Under the pieces are notes generated by a model, which ran no database searches, had not been told where the DNA came from, and saw only the letters and a list, made by a program, of their open reading frames with translations. A DNA stretch of 64,000 nucleotides from JAMLHH01 sp035515235. Its GTDB lineage: Bacteria; Bacteroidota; Bacteroidia; Chitinophagales; JADIYW01. The DNA is taken from positions 1 through 64,000 of the forward strand of contig DATJBS010000031.1 in the NCBI GenBank assembly GCA_035515235.1, given 5' to 3'. Shown piece after piece: positions 6,863 through 16,601 of this stretch; within the stretch, counting starts at the first letter, position 1, and each line of letters starts with the position of its first letter. A program made the translations under genes and the position numbers.

Positions 6863-8659
6863 ATGCAGAAAATTAGAAATATTGCAATCATTGCACACGT
6901 AGACCACGGTAAAACAACATTAGTTGATAAAATACTATGGTCATGTAAGACATTCTCTGAGCACGATAGCTCTGGAGTATTAATCATGGATAACAACGAA
7001 CTTGAGAGAGAACGAGGTATAACTATCGTTTCTAAAAACGCTGCAGTTCGTTACAAAGATTACAAAATCAACTTAATTGATACTCCTGGTCACGCTGACT
7101 TTGGAGGAGAGGTAGAGCGAGTATTAAAAATGGCTGACGGTGTATTATTGTTAGTGGATGCTTTTGAAGGTCCAATGCCACAAACTCGTTTCGTATTACA
7201 AAAAGCTCTTGAATTGGGTTTGAAACCAATCGTAGTTATTAATAAAGTAGATAAGGAAAACTGTACTCCTGACGAAGTTCACGAGAAAGTTTTTGATTTG
7301 ATGTATCAATTAGATGCTACAGAAGATCAATTAGATTTTCCTACAATCTACGGATCAGCTCGTAATGGTTGGATGAGTACAGATTGGAAAAATCCAAAAA
7401 CTGATATCAACGACTTATTAGATGCTGTTATAGAATTTATTCCTGCTCCAAAAGTAGAAGTAGGTACATTACAAATGCAAATTACTTCTTTAGACTATTC
7501 TTCTTTCGTAGGTCGTATCGCCGTAGGAAGATTGTTTAGAGGAACATTGAAAGCTGGAATGCCTGTCTCTTTAATGAAAAGAGAAGGTAAAGTGGTCAAA
7601 ACTCGTATCAAAGAATTATTGGTATTTGAAGGAATGGGCAAAATCAAGGTAGAAGAAGTTCAACCGGGTGAAATTTGCGCTATTACTGGTATTGAAGGAT
7701 TTGAAATTGGTGATACAATTGCAGATCACGAAAATCCAGAAGCAATGACTGCTATTTCTATTGATGAGCCTACAATGAGTATGTTGTTTACTATCAATGA
7801 TTCACCATTCTTTGGTCGTGAAGGAAAATTTGTAACTTCAAGACACATCAAAGATCGTTTGGCTAAAGAATTAGAAAAAAATCTTGCGCTTAGAGTTCAA
7901 GCAGGTGCTACTGCAGATAGTTTCAAAGTATTCGGTAGAGGTGTACTGCACTTATCAGTTTTGATTGAAACAATGCGTCGTGAAGGTTATGAATTACAAG
8001 TAGGTCAGCCTCAAGTAATCTTCAAAGATATAGACGGCAAACGTCATGAGCCAATTGAAGAATTGACTATCGACTTACCTGAACCAAAATCAGGAACTGC
8101 TATTGAAATGGTAGCTCGTCGTAAAGGTGATATGAAAAACATGGTACTCAAAGGGGATAGAGTTATCCTTGACTTTGAAATTCCTTCAAGAGGTATCATC
8201 GGTCTTCGTACAGAATTAATTACTGCTACTTCAGGTGAAGCTGTTGTAACTCATAGATTTATCGGATACCAACCACATAAAGGTGAAATCCCTGGCCGTC
8301 AAAATGGTTCTATTATCTCTAAAGAAAAAGGTGAAGCAATTGCTTACTCTTTGGATAAATTACAAGATAGAGGTAAATTCTTTGTTGAAGCAGGAGATGA
8401 AATCTACACTGGAATGGTGATTGGTGAAAATAACCGCCAAGACGATATCGTTGTAAACTGTACAGTAACGAAAAAATTAACGAACGTTCGTGCATCTGGT
8501 ACTGATGATAAAATCAGATTAGCTCCACCTATTAAATTCTCATTGGAAGAAGCTCTTGAGTACATCCAAGGTGATGAATATGTAGAATTAACTCCTAAGT
8601 CAATTCGTATTAGAAAAGTTTATTTAGACGAAAACGAACGTAAACGTCACTCAAAATAA
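6863..8659 (+). CDS. typA: GTP-binding ribosome-associated protein TypA/BipA
   Basis: A 598-residue translational GTPase of the EF-G superfamily at the normal length for TypA. G1 AHVDHGKT is at 11-18, G3 DTPGHADF at 73-80 and G4 NKVD at 126-129, followed by beta-barrel, domain III/V-like and the TypA-specific C-terminal region. TypA binds 70S ribosomes and assists translation and large-subunit assembly under stress and cold. It stands alone, with a promoter-like box just upstream and a strong terminator at 8683. Nothing unusual is seen. Confidence 0.97.
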   Translation: MQKIRNIAIIAHVDHGKTTLVDKILWSCKTFSEHDSSGVLIMDNNELERERGITIVSKNAAVRYKDYKINLIDTPGHADFGGEVERVLKMADGVLLLVDAFEGPMPQTRFVLQKALELGLKPIVVINKVDKENCTPDEVHEKVFDLMYQLDATEDQLDFPTIYGSARNGWMSTDWKNPKTDINDLLDAVIEFIPAPKVEVGTLQMQITSLDYSSFVGRIAVGRLFRGTLKAGMPVSLMKREGKVVKTRIKELLVFEGMGKIKVEEVQPGEICAITGIEGFEIGDTIADHENPEAMTAISIDEPTMSMLFTINDSPFFGREGKFVTSRHIKDRLAKELEKNLALRVQAGATADSFKVFGRGVLHLSVLIETMRREGYELQVGQPQVIFKDIDGKRHEPIEELTIDLPEPKSGTAIEMVARRKGDMKNMVLKGDRVILDFEIPSRGIIGLRTELITATSGEAVVTHRFIGYQPHKGEIPGRQNGSIISKEKGEAIAYSLDKLQDRGKFFVEAGDEIYTGMVIGENNRQDDIVVNCTVTKKLTNVRASGTDDKIRLAPPIKFSLEEALEYIQGDEYVELTPKSIRIRKVYLDENERKRHSK

Positions 8660-8682
8660 TATAGTAAATACTGTGTGTATAG

Positions 8683-8715
8683 AAGGCTCTTATTAATTTA
8701 AGGGCCTTTTTTTAT
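8683..8715 (+). terminator. typA terminator
   Basis: AAGGCTCTT (8683-8691) pairs with AAGGGCCTT (8700-8708), with one G-U pair, over an 8-base loop and is followed by a run of T. It overlaps the 3' end of the opposing NlpC/P60 gene. Confidence 0.85.
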
Positions 8716-9212
8716 ATCACCCTAATGGCTTTAATAAAACGAAGTTTAAAATAATTTTCGTCTAAACTAGATGTCATAATACCTCTATTATTAGATGTGG
8801 CAGAGTGTAAAAAATAGATTTTGCCGTTCTTGATTTCAGTGACAATACCTAAGTGACCGGTTTCTTTAGAGTTCACATTACTTCCTTTAAATAGTAATAT
8901 GTCTCCCGATCTTAATTGATTTAAAGAGATATCTTTTCCTGCTCGGTCAAATTGTTTAGAAACTCTAGGGACTTTTATATCAAAGTATCCATATACGAAA
9001 TTGACATAACCTGAACAGTCAAATCCTCTTAAGGGGTCACTATTCGCATAATCATATTTAGTGCCTTCAAATAATCCGGCAAAATATGCGACTTGTTCTC
9101 CTCTGTAAGAACTGTACCAATCAGGATCTAATTTTTCTTGCGCCTTTAAAGGTTGAAGAAAAGTCAGCCCTGCTAGTAGTATACTCGTCAAAGAAGTTTT
9201 TAAAAACCCCAT
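8712..9212 (-). CDS. Secreted NlpC/P60 family peptidase
   Basis: A 166-residue protein starting at ATG 9212 (an upstream in-frame ATG at 9239 would add nine residues before the signal). MGFLKTSLTSILLAGLTFLQ is a signal peptide with likely cleavage after PLKA. The catalytic domain shows Cys66 in DCSGYV, His120 in GHLGIV and a further His136 in FLHSA, the Cys-His-His arrangement of NlpC/P60 endopeptidases that cut gamma-D-Glu to diamino acid bonds in cell-wall peptides. It should act in the periplasm in wall turnover. Its start overlaps the end of the VOC gene by 13 bases, so translation is probably coupled. Confidence 0.9.
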   Translation of the reverse strand: MGFLKTSLTSILLAGLTFLQPLKAQEKLDPDWYSSYRGEQVAYFAGLFEGTKYDYANSDPLRGFDCSGYVNFVYGYFDIKVPRVSKQFDRAGKDISLNQLRSGDILLFKGSNVNSKETGHLGIVTEIKNGKIYFLHSATSNNRGIMTSSLDENYFKLRFIKAIRVI

Positions 9213-9601
9213 ATTCCTGGTTGTACAATTTCTAAACATAAATTATCTGGGTCTCTAAAATATAAAGATTTACCGCCTTTTGGCCAATCATTCTCAAATT
9301 CTATGCTAATTTCTTTTTCTATTAAATATGTTTTCCAATTTTCATAGTCTTCCATAGAGCATTCAAAAGCTATATGCAATTCTCCCGATCCGTAATGAGA
9401 AGGTGGCGTTTTCTGTTCTTTGCTCAAATTTGGATTGAATAATAATAAAACATCTTGGCCTATTTTCAAAAACAAATGAGCATCGGGCTGATAGTGAATT
9501 CTTTTTAAACCTAAGATGTCTTCATAAAATTTCCTGGAGATCTCTAAATCTTTGACATACAAACACGTTTCTTTGATATGGGATAGTTGAGGTGGGTACA
9601 T
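9200..9601 (-). CDS. VOC family protein (glyoxalase/dioxygenase fold)
   Basis: A 133-residue protein with two beta-alpha-beta-beta-beta modules: IKETCLYVKDLEISRKFYED at 9-28 and a second half with ELHIAFE (about 73-79) and CLEIVQPG near the end. Candidate metal ligands are Glu11, His75 and Glu near 126. The family includes glyoxalase I, FosA/FosB and dioxygenases; the substrate cannot be told. It is co-directional and overlapping with the NlpC/P60 gene. The substitution of Glu for the usual first-strand His is seen in some VOC subfamilies and need not abolish metal binding. Confidence 0.88.
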   Translation of the reverse strand: MYPPQLSHIKETCLYVKDLEISRKFYEDILGLKRIHYQPDAHLFLKIGQDVLLLFNPNLSKEQKTPPSHYGSGELHIAFECSMEDYENWKTYLIEKEISIEFENDWPKGGKSLYFRDPDNLCLEIVQPGIWGF

Positions 9602-9685
9602 TGCATTAGTTTTATGAAATCGTTTTCATTGCCACAAGGCCTTTTATACTTTTAATTTACAACTATATTTACACAAAAGAAATCA

Positions 9686-11326
9686 ATGATGACATTCTCT
9701 GCTATTGATAGAGTTCAACAAATAGAAAATTTAAGTGCCAATCAATTTGATATTTTAGTGATTGGCGGAGGTATTACAGGCGCAGGTATTGCATTAGATG
9801 CTGCCACAAGAGGTTTGAAAGTAGCTTTAATAGAGAAAAGTGATTTTGCAGAAGGCACTAGCAGCCGTTCTACTAAATTAATTCACGGTGGTCTTAGATA
9901 TTTAAAACAATTGGAATTCGGAATTGTAAAGGAAACTGGACAAGAAAGAACAATATTACACAGAAACGCACCACATATTGTCTATCCGGAAAAAATGTTG
10001 TTGCCTATTATAAAAGGCGGCTCATTAGGTAAATATTCTACTTCTTTAGGTTTGTACGTTTATGATTATCTAGCAGGAGTACCTAGAAAAGAAAGAAGAT
10101 TTATGTTGAATAAATCTAAAACTATAAGTGAAGAACCACTTTTAAAAGAAGAAATTCTTTTAGGTGGTGGTATGTATATTGAATATCGCTCTGATGATGC
10201 GAGACTCGTGATTGAAGTATTAAAGACAGCTCATGAAAAAGGTGCAGTTTCTATTAATTATGTCAATGCAGATGATTTGATATATGAAAATGAAAAAGTA
10301 AAAGGAGCAAAAGTTACCGATACAAGAACAGGCAAATCTTTTGAAATAAAAGCTCAAAAAGTCATCAATGCTGCTGGTCCTTGGGTAGATGAATTGAGAA
10401 AATCTGATAATTCATTGAAAGGAAAAAGATTGCATCTCACAAAAGGAATTCATATTGTAGTTCCTAAAGAAAGATTACAAATCAAACAAGCAGTATATTT
10501 TGATGTACCTTCTGATGGCAGAATGGTATTTGCTATTCCACGTCAAGACATTGTTTATATAGGTACTACAGATACTAATTATTCAGACAGTAAGGATTTC
10601 TGTTTTGCAAATAAATCAGATGTTGATTATGTCTTAAAAGCGGCAAACTATATTTTCCCTTCTGCAAAATTAAGTTCAAAAGACGTCATTTCTACTTGGG
10701 CTGGATTAAGACCGTTAATTCATGAAGATGGAAAATCTCCCTCGGATTTGTCTAGAAAAGATGAAATATTTATTTCTGAATCAGGGTTGATTTCTATGGC
10801 AGGAGGTAAGTTGACAGGATTTAGAAAGATGGCTGAAAGAGCTGTAGATGTAGCATTAAAACAATTGATGATGGAAAAGGGATTGTCATATATCTCGTGC
10901 ACTACCGACAATATTACTTTAGCAGGTGGAGATATTTCTGGCGAAAAAACGATTGCAATTTTTGAAAATAAATTAGCTGAATCTTATCCTCATATTGCTG
11001 CTAAATCTGTAATTAATTTGGCTAGAAAATATGGATCAAATGCAATAGAAATTTTGAATAATAGTGCAAAATATTCTACAGAAAAGCATCCTTTATTATT
11101 AGCAGAAATTGATTATTCTATCGAACACGAAATGTGCTTAAGTCTGGGAGATTTCATTGTTAGAAGAACAGGAAGATTGTATTTCGAACGTCCAGAATTG
11201 AAAGAAATTTATCCTATCATTCACCAACATATACAAAGTAAAATAGGAACAGCTCAAAATATAGCTTCTCAAGATTTGAAAGTTTTTGAGCAAGAATATC
11301 AAGCTGTAATGAATTTTGAGCATTAA
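9686..11326 (+). CDS. glpD: FAD-dependent glycerol-3-phosphate dehydrogenase
   Basis: A 546-residue flavoprotein with the FAD-binding dinucleotide fold IGGGITGAGIALDAATRG near 26-43 and the GlpD signature STKLIHGGLRYLKQ just after. Length and C-terminal helical domain match aerobic GlpD. It oxidises glycerol-3-phosphate to dihydroxyacetone phosphate at the inner face of the membrane and passes electrons to quinone. Two consecutive ATG codons (9686 and 9689) are possible starts. It stands alone; no glpF or glpK is in the window, though a GDPD lipoprotein at 53 kb could supply glycerol-3-phosphate. Confidence 0.95.
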   Translation: MMTFSAIDRVQQIENLSANQFDILVIGGGITGAGIALDAATRGLKVALIEKSDFAEGTSSRSTKLIHGGLRYLKQLEFGIVKETGQERTILHRNAPHIVYPEKMLLPIIKGGSLGKYSTSLGLYVYDYLAGVPRKERRFMLNKSKTISEEPLLKEEILLGGGMYIEYRSDDARLVIEVLKTAHEKGAVSINYVNADDLIYENEKVKGAKVTDTRTGKSFEIKAQKVINAAGPWVDELRKSDNSLKGKRLHLTKGIHIVVPKERLQIKQAVYFDVPSDGRMVFAIPRQDIVYIGTTDTNYSDSKDFCFANKSDVDYVLKAANYIFPSAKLSSKDVISTWAGLRPLIHEDGKSPSDLSRKDEIFISESGLISMAGGKLTGFRKMAERAVDVALKQLMMEKGLSYISCTTDNITLAGGDISGEKTIAIFENKLAESYPHIAAKSVINLARKYGSNAIEILNNSAKYSTEKHPLLLAEIDYSIEHEMCLSLGDFIVRRTGRLYFERPELKEIYPIIHQHIQSKIGTAQNIASQDLKVFEQEYQAVMNFEH

Positions 11327-11437
11327 AATCTACTCTGTTTTTATTTCACTATAATTACATCTAAAAATCGACATTTAAGAAGCGTTTTGACTTTAATAAG
11401 TTAGACGCTTTTTGTTAATTTACACCTTTAATCCAAT

Positions 11438-14110
11438 ATGAGCGAGATCAATAAAACATATGATTCTACAATAGTAGAAAATAAGTGGTATCAACACTGG
11501 TTAGAAAGAGGTTATTTCAAATCTATTCCGGATGACCGTCCTGCCTATGCTATTACTATTCCTCCACCTAATGTGACAGGGATTTTGCACATGGGTCATA
11601 TGTTGAACAATACTATTCAGGATGTATTGATTCGTACAGCTAGACAAAAAGGATTCAACGCTTGTTGGGTTCCAGGTACTGATCACGCGTCTATTGCTAC
11701 TGAAGCAAAAGTAGTAGGTATGCTTCGTGAAAAAGGAATTAAGAAAAGTGATTTATCTCGAGATGAATTCTTAGCTCAGGCTTTTGAGTGGAAAGAAAAA
11801 TACGGTGGAATTATCTTAGAGCAGCTCAAACAATTAGGAGCTTCTTGTGATTGGGATAGGACTAGTTTTACTATGGATCCTAATTATTACCAAGCTGTTA
11901 TTAAGGTTTTCGTAGACCTTCATAAAAAAGGATACCTCTATCGTGGTTTCCGTATGATCAATTGGGATGTAGTTGCGAAAACAGCACTTTCTAATGAAGA
12001 AGTTATCTATAAAGAAGCAGGGGAGCAATCTCAAATGTATTCTGTGAAATATGCTATAGATGGCGCAGAAGATGAATGGGTAACTATTGCGACAACTCGA
12101 CCTGAGACAATTTTTGCAGATACAGCAATTGCGATACATCCAGAAGATGAACGTTATCAGCATCTCAAAGGTAAAATGGCCATCGTGCCCATCATCAACA
12201 GAAAAATTCCAATCATTTTCGACGAATATGTTGAGAAAGATTTTGGAACGGGTTGCTTAAAAGTGACTCCTGCGCATGATCCGAATGACTACGATTTAGG
12301 ATTAAAGCATGAATTGGAAATTATCGATATGTTCAATGATGACGGTACTGCTAATGAAAAAGTAGGTATCGATTCTTATATAGGCTTAGATAGATTTGTT
12401 GTTAGAAAGAAATTTGTAAAAGAATTAGAAGCAGAAGGTTTTTTAGTAAAAACTGAAACGATTACTAATAAAGTAGGAAGATCAGAAAGAACAAACTCTG
12501 TAGTTGAACCGAAGTTATCTTTCCAATGGTTTTTGGATATGCAACAAATATCTAAAAGAGCTTTAGATGTCGTTGAAAATGATGAAGTAGCTTTACTTCC
12601 TTCAAAATATAAAAACACTTACCGTCATTGGATGGTGAATGTTAGAGACTGGTGCGTTTCAAGGCAGCTATGGTGGGGACATCGTATTCCAGCTTGGTAC
12701 TTAGAAGATGGAAGATTTGTAGTGGCTCACGATGAACAAGAAGCTTTAAAGAAAGCTCAAGATGAGTTTGGGCTAGCTGATTTGACACTGTCAGATTTGC
12801 ATCAAGATGAAGATGTATTAGACACTTGGGCTTCTTCTTGGTTGTGGCCAATAGAAGTTTTTGGTGGTTTTGATGAAGCTTATGATGAGCAAACTGGTAA
12901 AATTGATTTTGATAAATGTCCTGAACTAAGGTATTATTATCCTACAGAAGTGATTGTAACCGCACCAGAAATTTTGTTTTTCTGGATAGCTAGAATGATT
13001 ATTGCAGGATTAGAATATACAGATGAGATTCCTTTTAAAACCGTTTACCTCACTGGAATAGTAAGAGATAAGCAAGGCAGAAAAATGTCTAAATCTTTGG
13101 GTAATTCACCTGATCCATTGGACTTAATTAAAGAATATGGAGCTGATGGTGTAAGATTCGGAATGTTAGCTTCTGCACCTGCAGGAAATGATATTTTGTA
13201 TGATGATAAATTAGTAGAGCAAGGTAGAAATTTCTCCAATAAACTTTGGAATGCATTGAGATTACTGAAAGGATTGGAAGTGAAATCTGGTCATGATGAA
13301 TCTCTTAAAACTGTGTTTGAATGGATGGATTCCAGAATAGCTCAAGTCACGATAGAGTTAGAACGTTTGGTGGATGAATATAGACTTTCAGAAGCGGTAA
13401 GATTACTCTATGGTTTTATTTGGGATGATTTCTGCTCTTGGTATTTGGAGTGGATTAAACCTACTTATGGCGAAGCGATTACTAGTGATACTTTAGAAAG
13501 AACTCATCAATACTTTGAGCAAGCAATGGTTTTACTGCATCCTTATATGCCTTTTATCACTGAAGAAATTTGGCATTCTATTCACGAAAGAAAAGAAGGT
13601 GACGATATTTTCTTACAACAGTATCCGGTCAAAGGCACTGTAAATATTAATGCAATAAAAGCTGGCGATCAATTGAAATCTTTTATTACTACTATCAGAA
13701 ATGCAAGAGCGAAAGCCTTAGTTTCTCCAAAAGAAGCAGTGAAAGTTTATGTTTCGTGTAAAGATACTTCTGTATACCAATCATTTAAAGAAACAATCAT
13801 GAGTAAAGCAAATGTCAGTGAATTGATATTTGAATCACCTCAAGATTCTAAAAATATGATTTCTGATTTGGTAGGAGTGGACAAAGTCTATATAGATATG
13901 GGTTTGACTATCGACGTGGAAGCTGAAAAATTAAAACTCGAAGAAGAAATCAAATACTACAAAGGCTTTATTATTTCTGTAGAGAAAAAGCTGAGTAATG
14001 AAAGATTTGTTCAGAATGCTAATCCTGAAGTTGTTGAGAAAGAACGTCAGAAATTAGCAGATGGAATCGAGAAATTAAAAAATCTTGAAGAATACCTTTT
14101 AGCACTATAA
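11438..14110 (+). CDS. valS: Valine--tRNA ligase
   Basis: An 890-residue class I aminoacyl-tRNA synthetase. The HIGH motif appears as HMGH at 51-54 after PPPNVTGIL, and KMSKS at about 549-553 in GRKMSKSLGN. The editing domain contains TTRPET (about 213) and the C-terminal coiled-coil arm typical of ValRS ends the protein (EEEIKYYKGFIISVEKKL). It charges tRNA-Val and edits Thr. Size and domain order are normal. A GGCT-like gene follows 68 bp downstream. Confidence 0.98.
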   Translation: MSEINKTYDSTIVENKWYQHWLERGYFKSIPDDRPAYAITIPPPNVTGILHMGHMLNNTIQDVLIRTARQKGFNACWVPGTDHASIATEAKVVGMLREKGIKKSDLSRDEFLAQAFEWKEKYGGIILEQLKQLGASCDWDRTSFTMDPNYYQAVIKVFVDLHKKGYLYRGFRMINWDVVAKTALSNEEVIYKEAGEQSQMYSVKYAIDGAEDEWVTIATTRPETIFADTAIAIHPEDERYQHLKGKMAIVPIINRKIPIIFDEYVEKDFGTGCLKVTPAHDPNDYDLGLKHELEIIDMFNDDGTANEKVGIDSYIGLDRFVVRKKFVKELEAEGFLVKTETITNKVGRSERTNSVVEPKLSFQWFLDMQQISKRALDVVENDEVALLPSKYKNTYRHWMVNVRDWCVSRQLWWGHRIPAWYLEDGRFVVAHDEQEALKKAQDEFGLADLTLSDLHQDEDVLDTWASSWLWPIEVFGGFDEAYDEQTGKIDFDKCPELRYYYPTEVIVTAPEILFFWIARMIIAGLEYTDEIPFKTVYLTGIVRDKQGRKMSKSLGNSPDPLDLIKEYGADGVRFGMLASAPAGNDILYDDKLVEQGRNFSNKLWNALRLLKGLEVKSGHDESLKTVFEWMDSRIAQVTIELERLVDEYRLSEAVRLLYGFIWDDFCSWYLEWIKPTYGEAITSDTLERTHQYFEQAMVLLHPYMPFITEEIWHSIHERKEGDDIFLQQYPVKGTVNINAIKAGDQLKSFITTIRNARAKALVSPKEAVKVYVSCKDTSVYQSFKETIMSKANVSELIFESPQDSKNMISDLVGVDKVYIDMGLTIDVEAEKLKLEEEIKYYKGFIISVEKKLSNERFVQNANPEVVEKERQKLADGIEKLKNLEEYLLAL

Positions 14111-14178
14111 GTAAAAGTGCATTCTAAATTTCTATTTATGATAGAATTAGATACACATTTTATATTTTAAAAAATATT

Positions 14179-14571
14179 ATGCCTCAATATATATTTGCGT
14201 ACGGTACATTAAGATTGAATACTAATCAAAAAATGGCTGCTAAATTATCAGCAGCTTGCAAATTGATTTCACTCGGTTATATCACAGAAGCTAAGCTGTA
14301 TAAAATAGATTGGTTTCCAGCATTAGTACATGACGGGACAGAAGAAGATATTGTTATTGGAGATATCTTCAAAATTGAAGATGACGAGCTTTTGTTAGAA
14401 CTAGATGAATATGAAGGCTTTGGAGTAGGAGCGCCACCATACGAATATAGAAGAGAAAAAGTGAAAGTTTACACAGATCAAGAGACCTATGATTGTTGGG
14501 TGTATTGGTATAATATTCCTATACCTGAAAATGCTGAACAAATAGAATCTGGAGATTTTTTAAATCCTTAG
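14179..14571 (+). CDS. Gamma-glutamylcyclotransferase (AIG2)-like protein
   Basis: A 130-residue protein with the GGCT/AIG2 signature FAYGTLRLN near 5-13 and LDELYEGF-like LDEYEGF near 74-80, where the Glu (E-Y-E-G) is the likely catalytic base. Members cleave gamma-glutamyl amines or peptides to 5-oxoproline. It follows valS on the same strand and may be co-transcribed. Its stop overlaps the stop of the convergent META-domain gene by a few bases, so no terminator can sit between them. Confidence 0.88.
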   Translation: MPQYIFAYGTLRLNTNQKMAAKLSAACKLISLGYITEAKLYKIDWFPALVHDGTEEDIVIGDIFKIEDDELLLELDEYEGFGVGAPPYEYRREKVKVYTDQETYDCWVYWYNIPIPENAEQIESGDFLNP

Positions 14572-15353
14572 TAAGAGCTTTTGAAGAGCAGTTGATTGTT
14601 CTGATCGGAGAGTTTCAATATTCCATTTTCAATACTGTAGAGAAAAGTTTTGTTGCTGAGCAAATCTAAAAACATATTCTCATATATACTGAACTGACAT
14701 TTATCTGCTTGAATTAAGCTAATGTTTTTAATCTCTAGATATTGATCGTTAGCGTTAAATTTTCCTTGTAATTGGCTGCATCCAGCAAAACCACTTATGG
14801 AGTTATTCTCGAAATTAAATTTTAATCTTTGAAAGAGCTGATACTGGTATTTATTCAAGTAATCTTCTTCATTGATATTGGTCAATAACCATGTGCCTTC
14901 TAATTTAATATTTGGTATCCAAGTTGTAAAGCCTTGTAGATATTCGTAGTGAGAGGAAGCTGTATCGTGATAATGTAATTCTGCTTTGTACCCGTACTTT
15001 GTACCTGTTAATGGGTCTTCCACTGTCTTTTTACTAGCAGTAAATTGAACATATCCATTATCAACTAGTCCGAAATAACTTGTAGAATGATCAATAGAGT
15101 CTAATTGAAAAGCATAGATTTCTGCTTTTACTTTTTTATGATTGGGTAATTGAACTAATAAGGTGTTGTTTTGAAAAAGCTCTAAACTCCAATCTGGCCC
15201 AATTCCATATGCTGTAAGAGTTACATTTCTTTGATATTTCTCTGTATAAAAACTAAGAGGGTTAGGATCTATATCATAAACGTCTTGAGCATTGATGTTT
15301 TGAAAACTTAGTAAACACAATATTTCTAAGGCTAAAAATATTCTTCTCATCAT
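14568..15353 (-). CDS. Secreted META-domain protein
   Basis: A 261-residue exported protein. Residues 1-22 (two Met, then RRIFLALEILCLLSF) form a signal peptide with likely cleavage after INA. The C-terminal part (about 154-255), starting GTWLLTNINEEDY and with SGFAGCSQLQGKF, matches the META/DUF306 fold found in HslJ. The N-terminal half (about 25-145) has COG3650-like beta strands (FSFYTEKYQRNVTLTAYGIGPDW-type pattern), as in META proteins with an extra membrane-anchored domain. Function is unclear; in other bacteria HslJ is a heat-inducible outer-membrane lipoprotein. No lipobox is seen here. Confidence 0.82.
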   Translation of the reverse strand: MMRRIFLALEILCLLSFQNINAQDVYDIDPNPLSFYTEKYQRNVTLTAYGIGPDWSLELFQNNTLLVQLPNHKKVKAEIYAFQLDSIDHSTSYFGLVDNGYVQFTASKKTVEDPLTGTKYGYKAELHYHDTASSHYEYLQGFTTWIPNIKLEGTWLLTNINEEDYLNKYQYQLFQRLKFNFENNSISGFAGCSQLQGKFNANDQYLEIKNISLIQADKCQFSIYENMFLDLLSNKTFLYSIENGILKLSDQNNQLLFKSSY

Positions 15354-15747
15354 TATATAAACTTCCTTCCTAAAGATAATGAAAAAGTGAATAGCTTATC
15401 TGTTATGATAAACTAAATTATTATATGAAAATTAGATATCGAATTAGGATAAAGAGGCTTTTTACTTTTGTTTTCTAGTTGTAGGTATTTATAAAAAATA
15501 AGGCAACACTTAGATAGTGTTGCCTTAGATAATATTAATGTGGTTTTGTAAATTCTATAGTTTAGATTTCAAATCTTAATTCGATTTTCTGTACTGTATC
15601 TTTTTTGATCCCATGATTTTTTAATAGACAGAGTCACTTTTTGGTGACTGATAAATTCTATTACAATCTTTAGTATACCTTTTCCTACATTTTAATTAGA
15701 TGTAGAACTTATTGGATTATACAGAAAAATTAATTTACTGTACCTGA
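15354..15747. other. Gene-free stretch with decayed duplicate of a small gene 3' end
   Basis: No intact gene is present. Minus-strand sequence 15500 to about 15608 aligns with the last codons, 3' flank and hairpin of the 51-residue membrane-protein gene at 16602-16757: the same CTATAGAATTTA and AATATTATCT words occur in the same order before the same GGCAACAC hairpin. The coding part is corrupted. It is read as a leftover of an old duplication. A short AGTCAC/GTGACT hairpin lies near 15632-15649. Confidence 0.65.
15488..15526 (-). terminator. Terminator, copy 1 of the GGCAACAC hairpin
   Basis: AAGGCAACACT (15500-15510) and AGTGTTGCCTT (15516-15526) form an 11-bp perfect stem. On the minus strand it is followed by TTATTTTTTAT, so it should end transcription of the stress-protein gene at 15748-16296. 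A near-identical hairpin is at 16511-16539. Confidence 0.8.
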
Positions 15748-16296
15748 TTAGTAATGAATCTTTTCAGCTTTTTTTGTAGTCCAATCAGTTTTAAAATATT
15801 CGGCATCTTCTTCATTGCGTGGATGAACTCCCATTACAATTTTACCATCTTTAACACCTGATTCATATAATCTTGCACGTTCTTCATCCATTCCTGAACC
15901 TACTAATGCACCAATTATTCCTCCTGTCACTCCACCTGCTCCAGCACCAGCTAAACCAGCAGCCAAAGGACCAGCTATAACTAAACCTAATCCAGGAATT
16001 AGAACGCTTGTTCCGATAGCAGCAATAATGCCAATGGTTGCACCTACAGCTCCACCAATTGCAGAACCTGTTCCTGCACCTTCCATTGCTTTAGTGCCAA
16101 TTTCTGTTTCTCCTTTTTTAAAATGTTTATTTCTAGTTTCATCTGACATCAATAAGTTGACTTCATCCGTAGTATAACCTCTTTCTTGTAGAGACTTATA
16201 AGCACTTTCTGTACTTTCACGATCGTTAAACATTCCAGTCAACAATCTATTGTTGCTATTTCTTCCAGTTTCAGGCATTTGATTTTTGTTTTCCAT
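15748..16296 (-). CDS. General-stress/YflT-like protein with glycine-rich membrane segment
   Basis: A 182-residue protein. Residues 17-60 (RLLTGMFNDRESTESAYKSL and on) resemble the heat-induced stress protein YflT domain, which contains a short beta-alpha unit. Residues about 75-135 are a Gly/Ala-rich hydrophobic stretch (GSAIGGAVGATIGIIAAIGT, GLAGAGAGGVTGGIIGALVG) that probably forms a membrane hairpin. The C-terminal part (about 136-182) repeats the small domain (RARLYESGVKDGKIVMGVHP). Function is unknown; relatives are often stress-induced. Its upstream region shares a TTTGTAACC block with the small membrane-protein gene next to it. Confidence 0.8.
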   Translation of the reverse strand: MENKNQMPETGRNSNNRLLTGMFNDRESTESAYKSLQERGYTTDEVNLLMSDETRNKHFKKGETEIGTKAMEGAGTGSAIGGAVGATIGIIAAIGTSVLIPGLGLVIAGPLAAGLAGAGAGGVTGGIIGALVGSGMDEERARLYESGVKDGKIVMGVHPRNEEDAEYFKTDWTTKKAEKIHY

Positions 16297-16383
16297 TTTG
16301 AACTTTTTTAAATTTTAAATTAAGTTTTAGTTGATGCGAATTCTGCATTTGTTACCATAATAAATTTTGCATTCTGGTAAAAA

Positions 16384-16392
16384 GGTTACAAA
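16384..16392 (-). promoter_or_regulatory. Shared TTTGTAACC element, copy 1
   Basis: On the minus strand TTTGTAACCTTTTT (from 16392 leftward) lies 88 bp upstream of the stress-protein ATG. The same word followed by TTTATTA and GTAAC occurs upstream of the 51-residue gene. A GTAAC -35-like element would fit an alternative (ECF-type) sigma factor; that is inference. Confidence 0.45.
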
Positions 16393-16510
16393 ATTTTTAA
16401 ATTTAAAATGTTAATTTTTTTCAATTCTAATTGTTTTTAGTAATACATTATAAGGTAGATATGTAGTGTTTTAATTATTTATATGTAATAACTACGTAGC
16501 ATAAAATACT

Positions 16511-16539
16511 TAAGGCAACACCATGATAGTGTTGCCTTA
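16511..16539 (-). terminator. Terminator-like hairpin, copy 2
   Basis: TAAGGCAACAC (16511-16521) pairs with GTGTTGCCTTA (16529-16539). On the minus strand only a weak T-run follows (TTAAGTATTTTATG). It ends the 51-residue membrane-protein gene and is the sister of the hairpin at 15500-15526. Confidence 0.65.
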
Positions 16540-16601
16540 TTAATAGATAATATTATTGTGTGATTTTTAAATTCTATAGTATAGAACTATTATTTTAAAT
16601 C

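Larger units (their letters stand above)
16297..16601. other. Intergenic region of the stress locus
   Basis: Contains the upstream region of the stress-protein gene (right of 16297), AT-rich spacer, and the 3' flank plus hairpin of the 51-residue gene. No coding potential is seen. Confidence 0.6.
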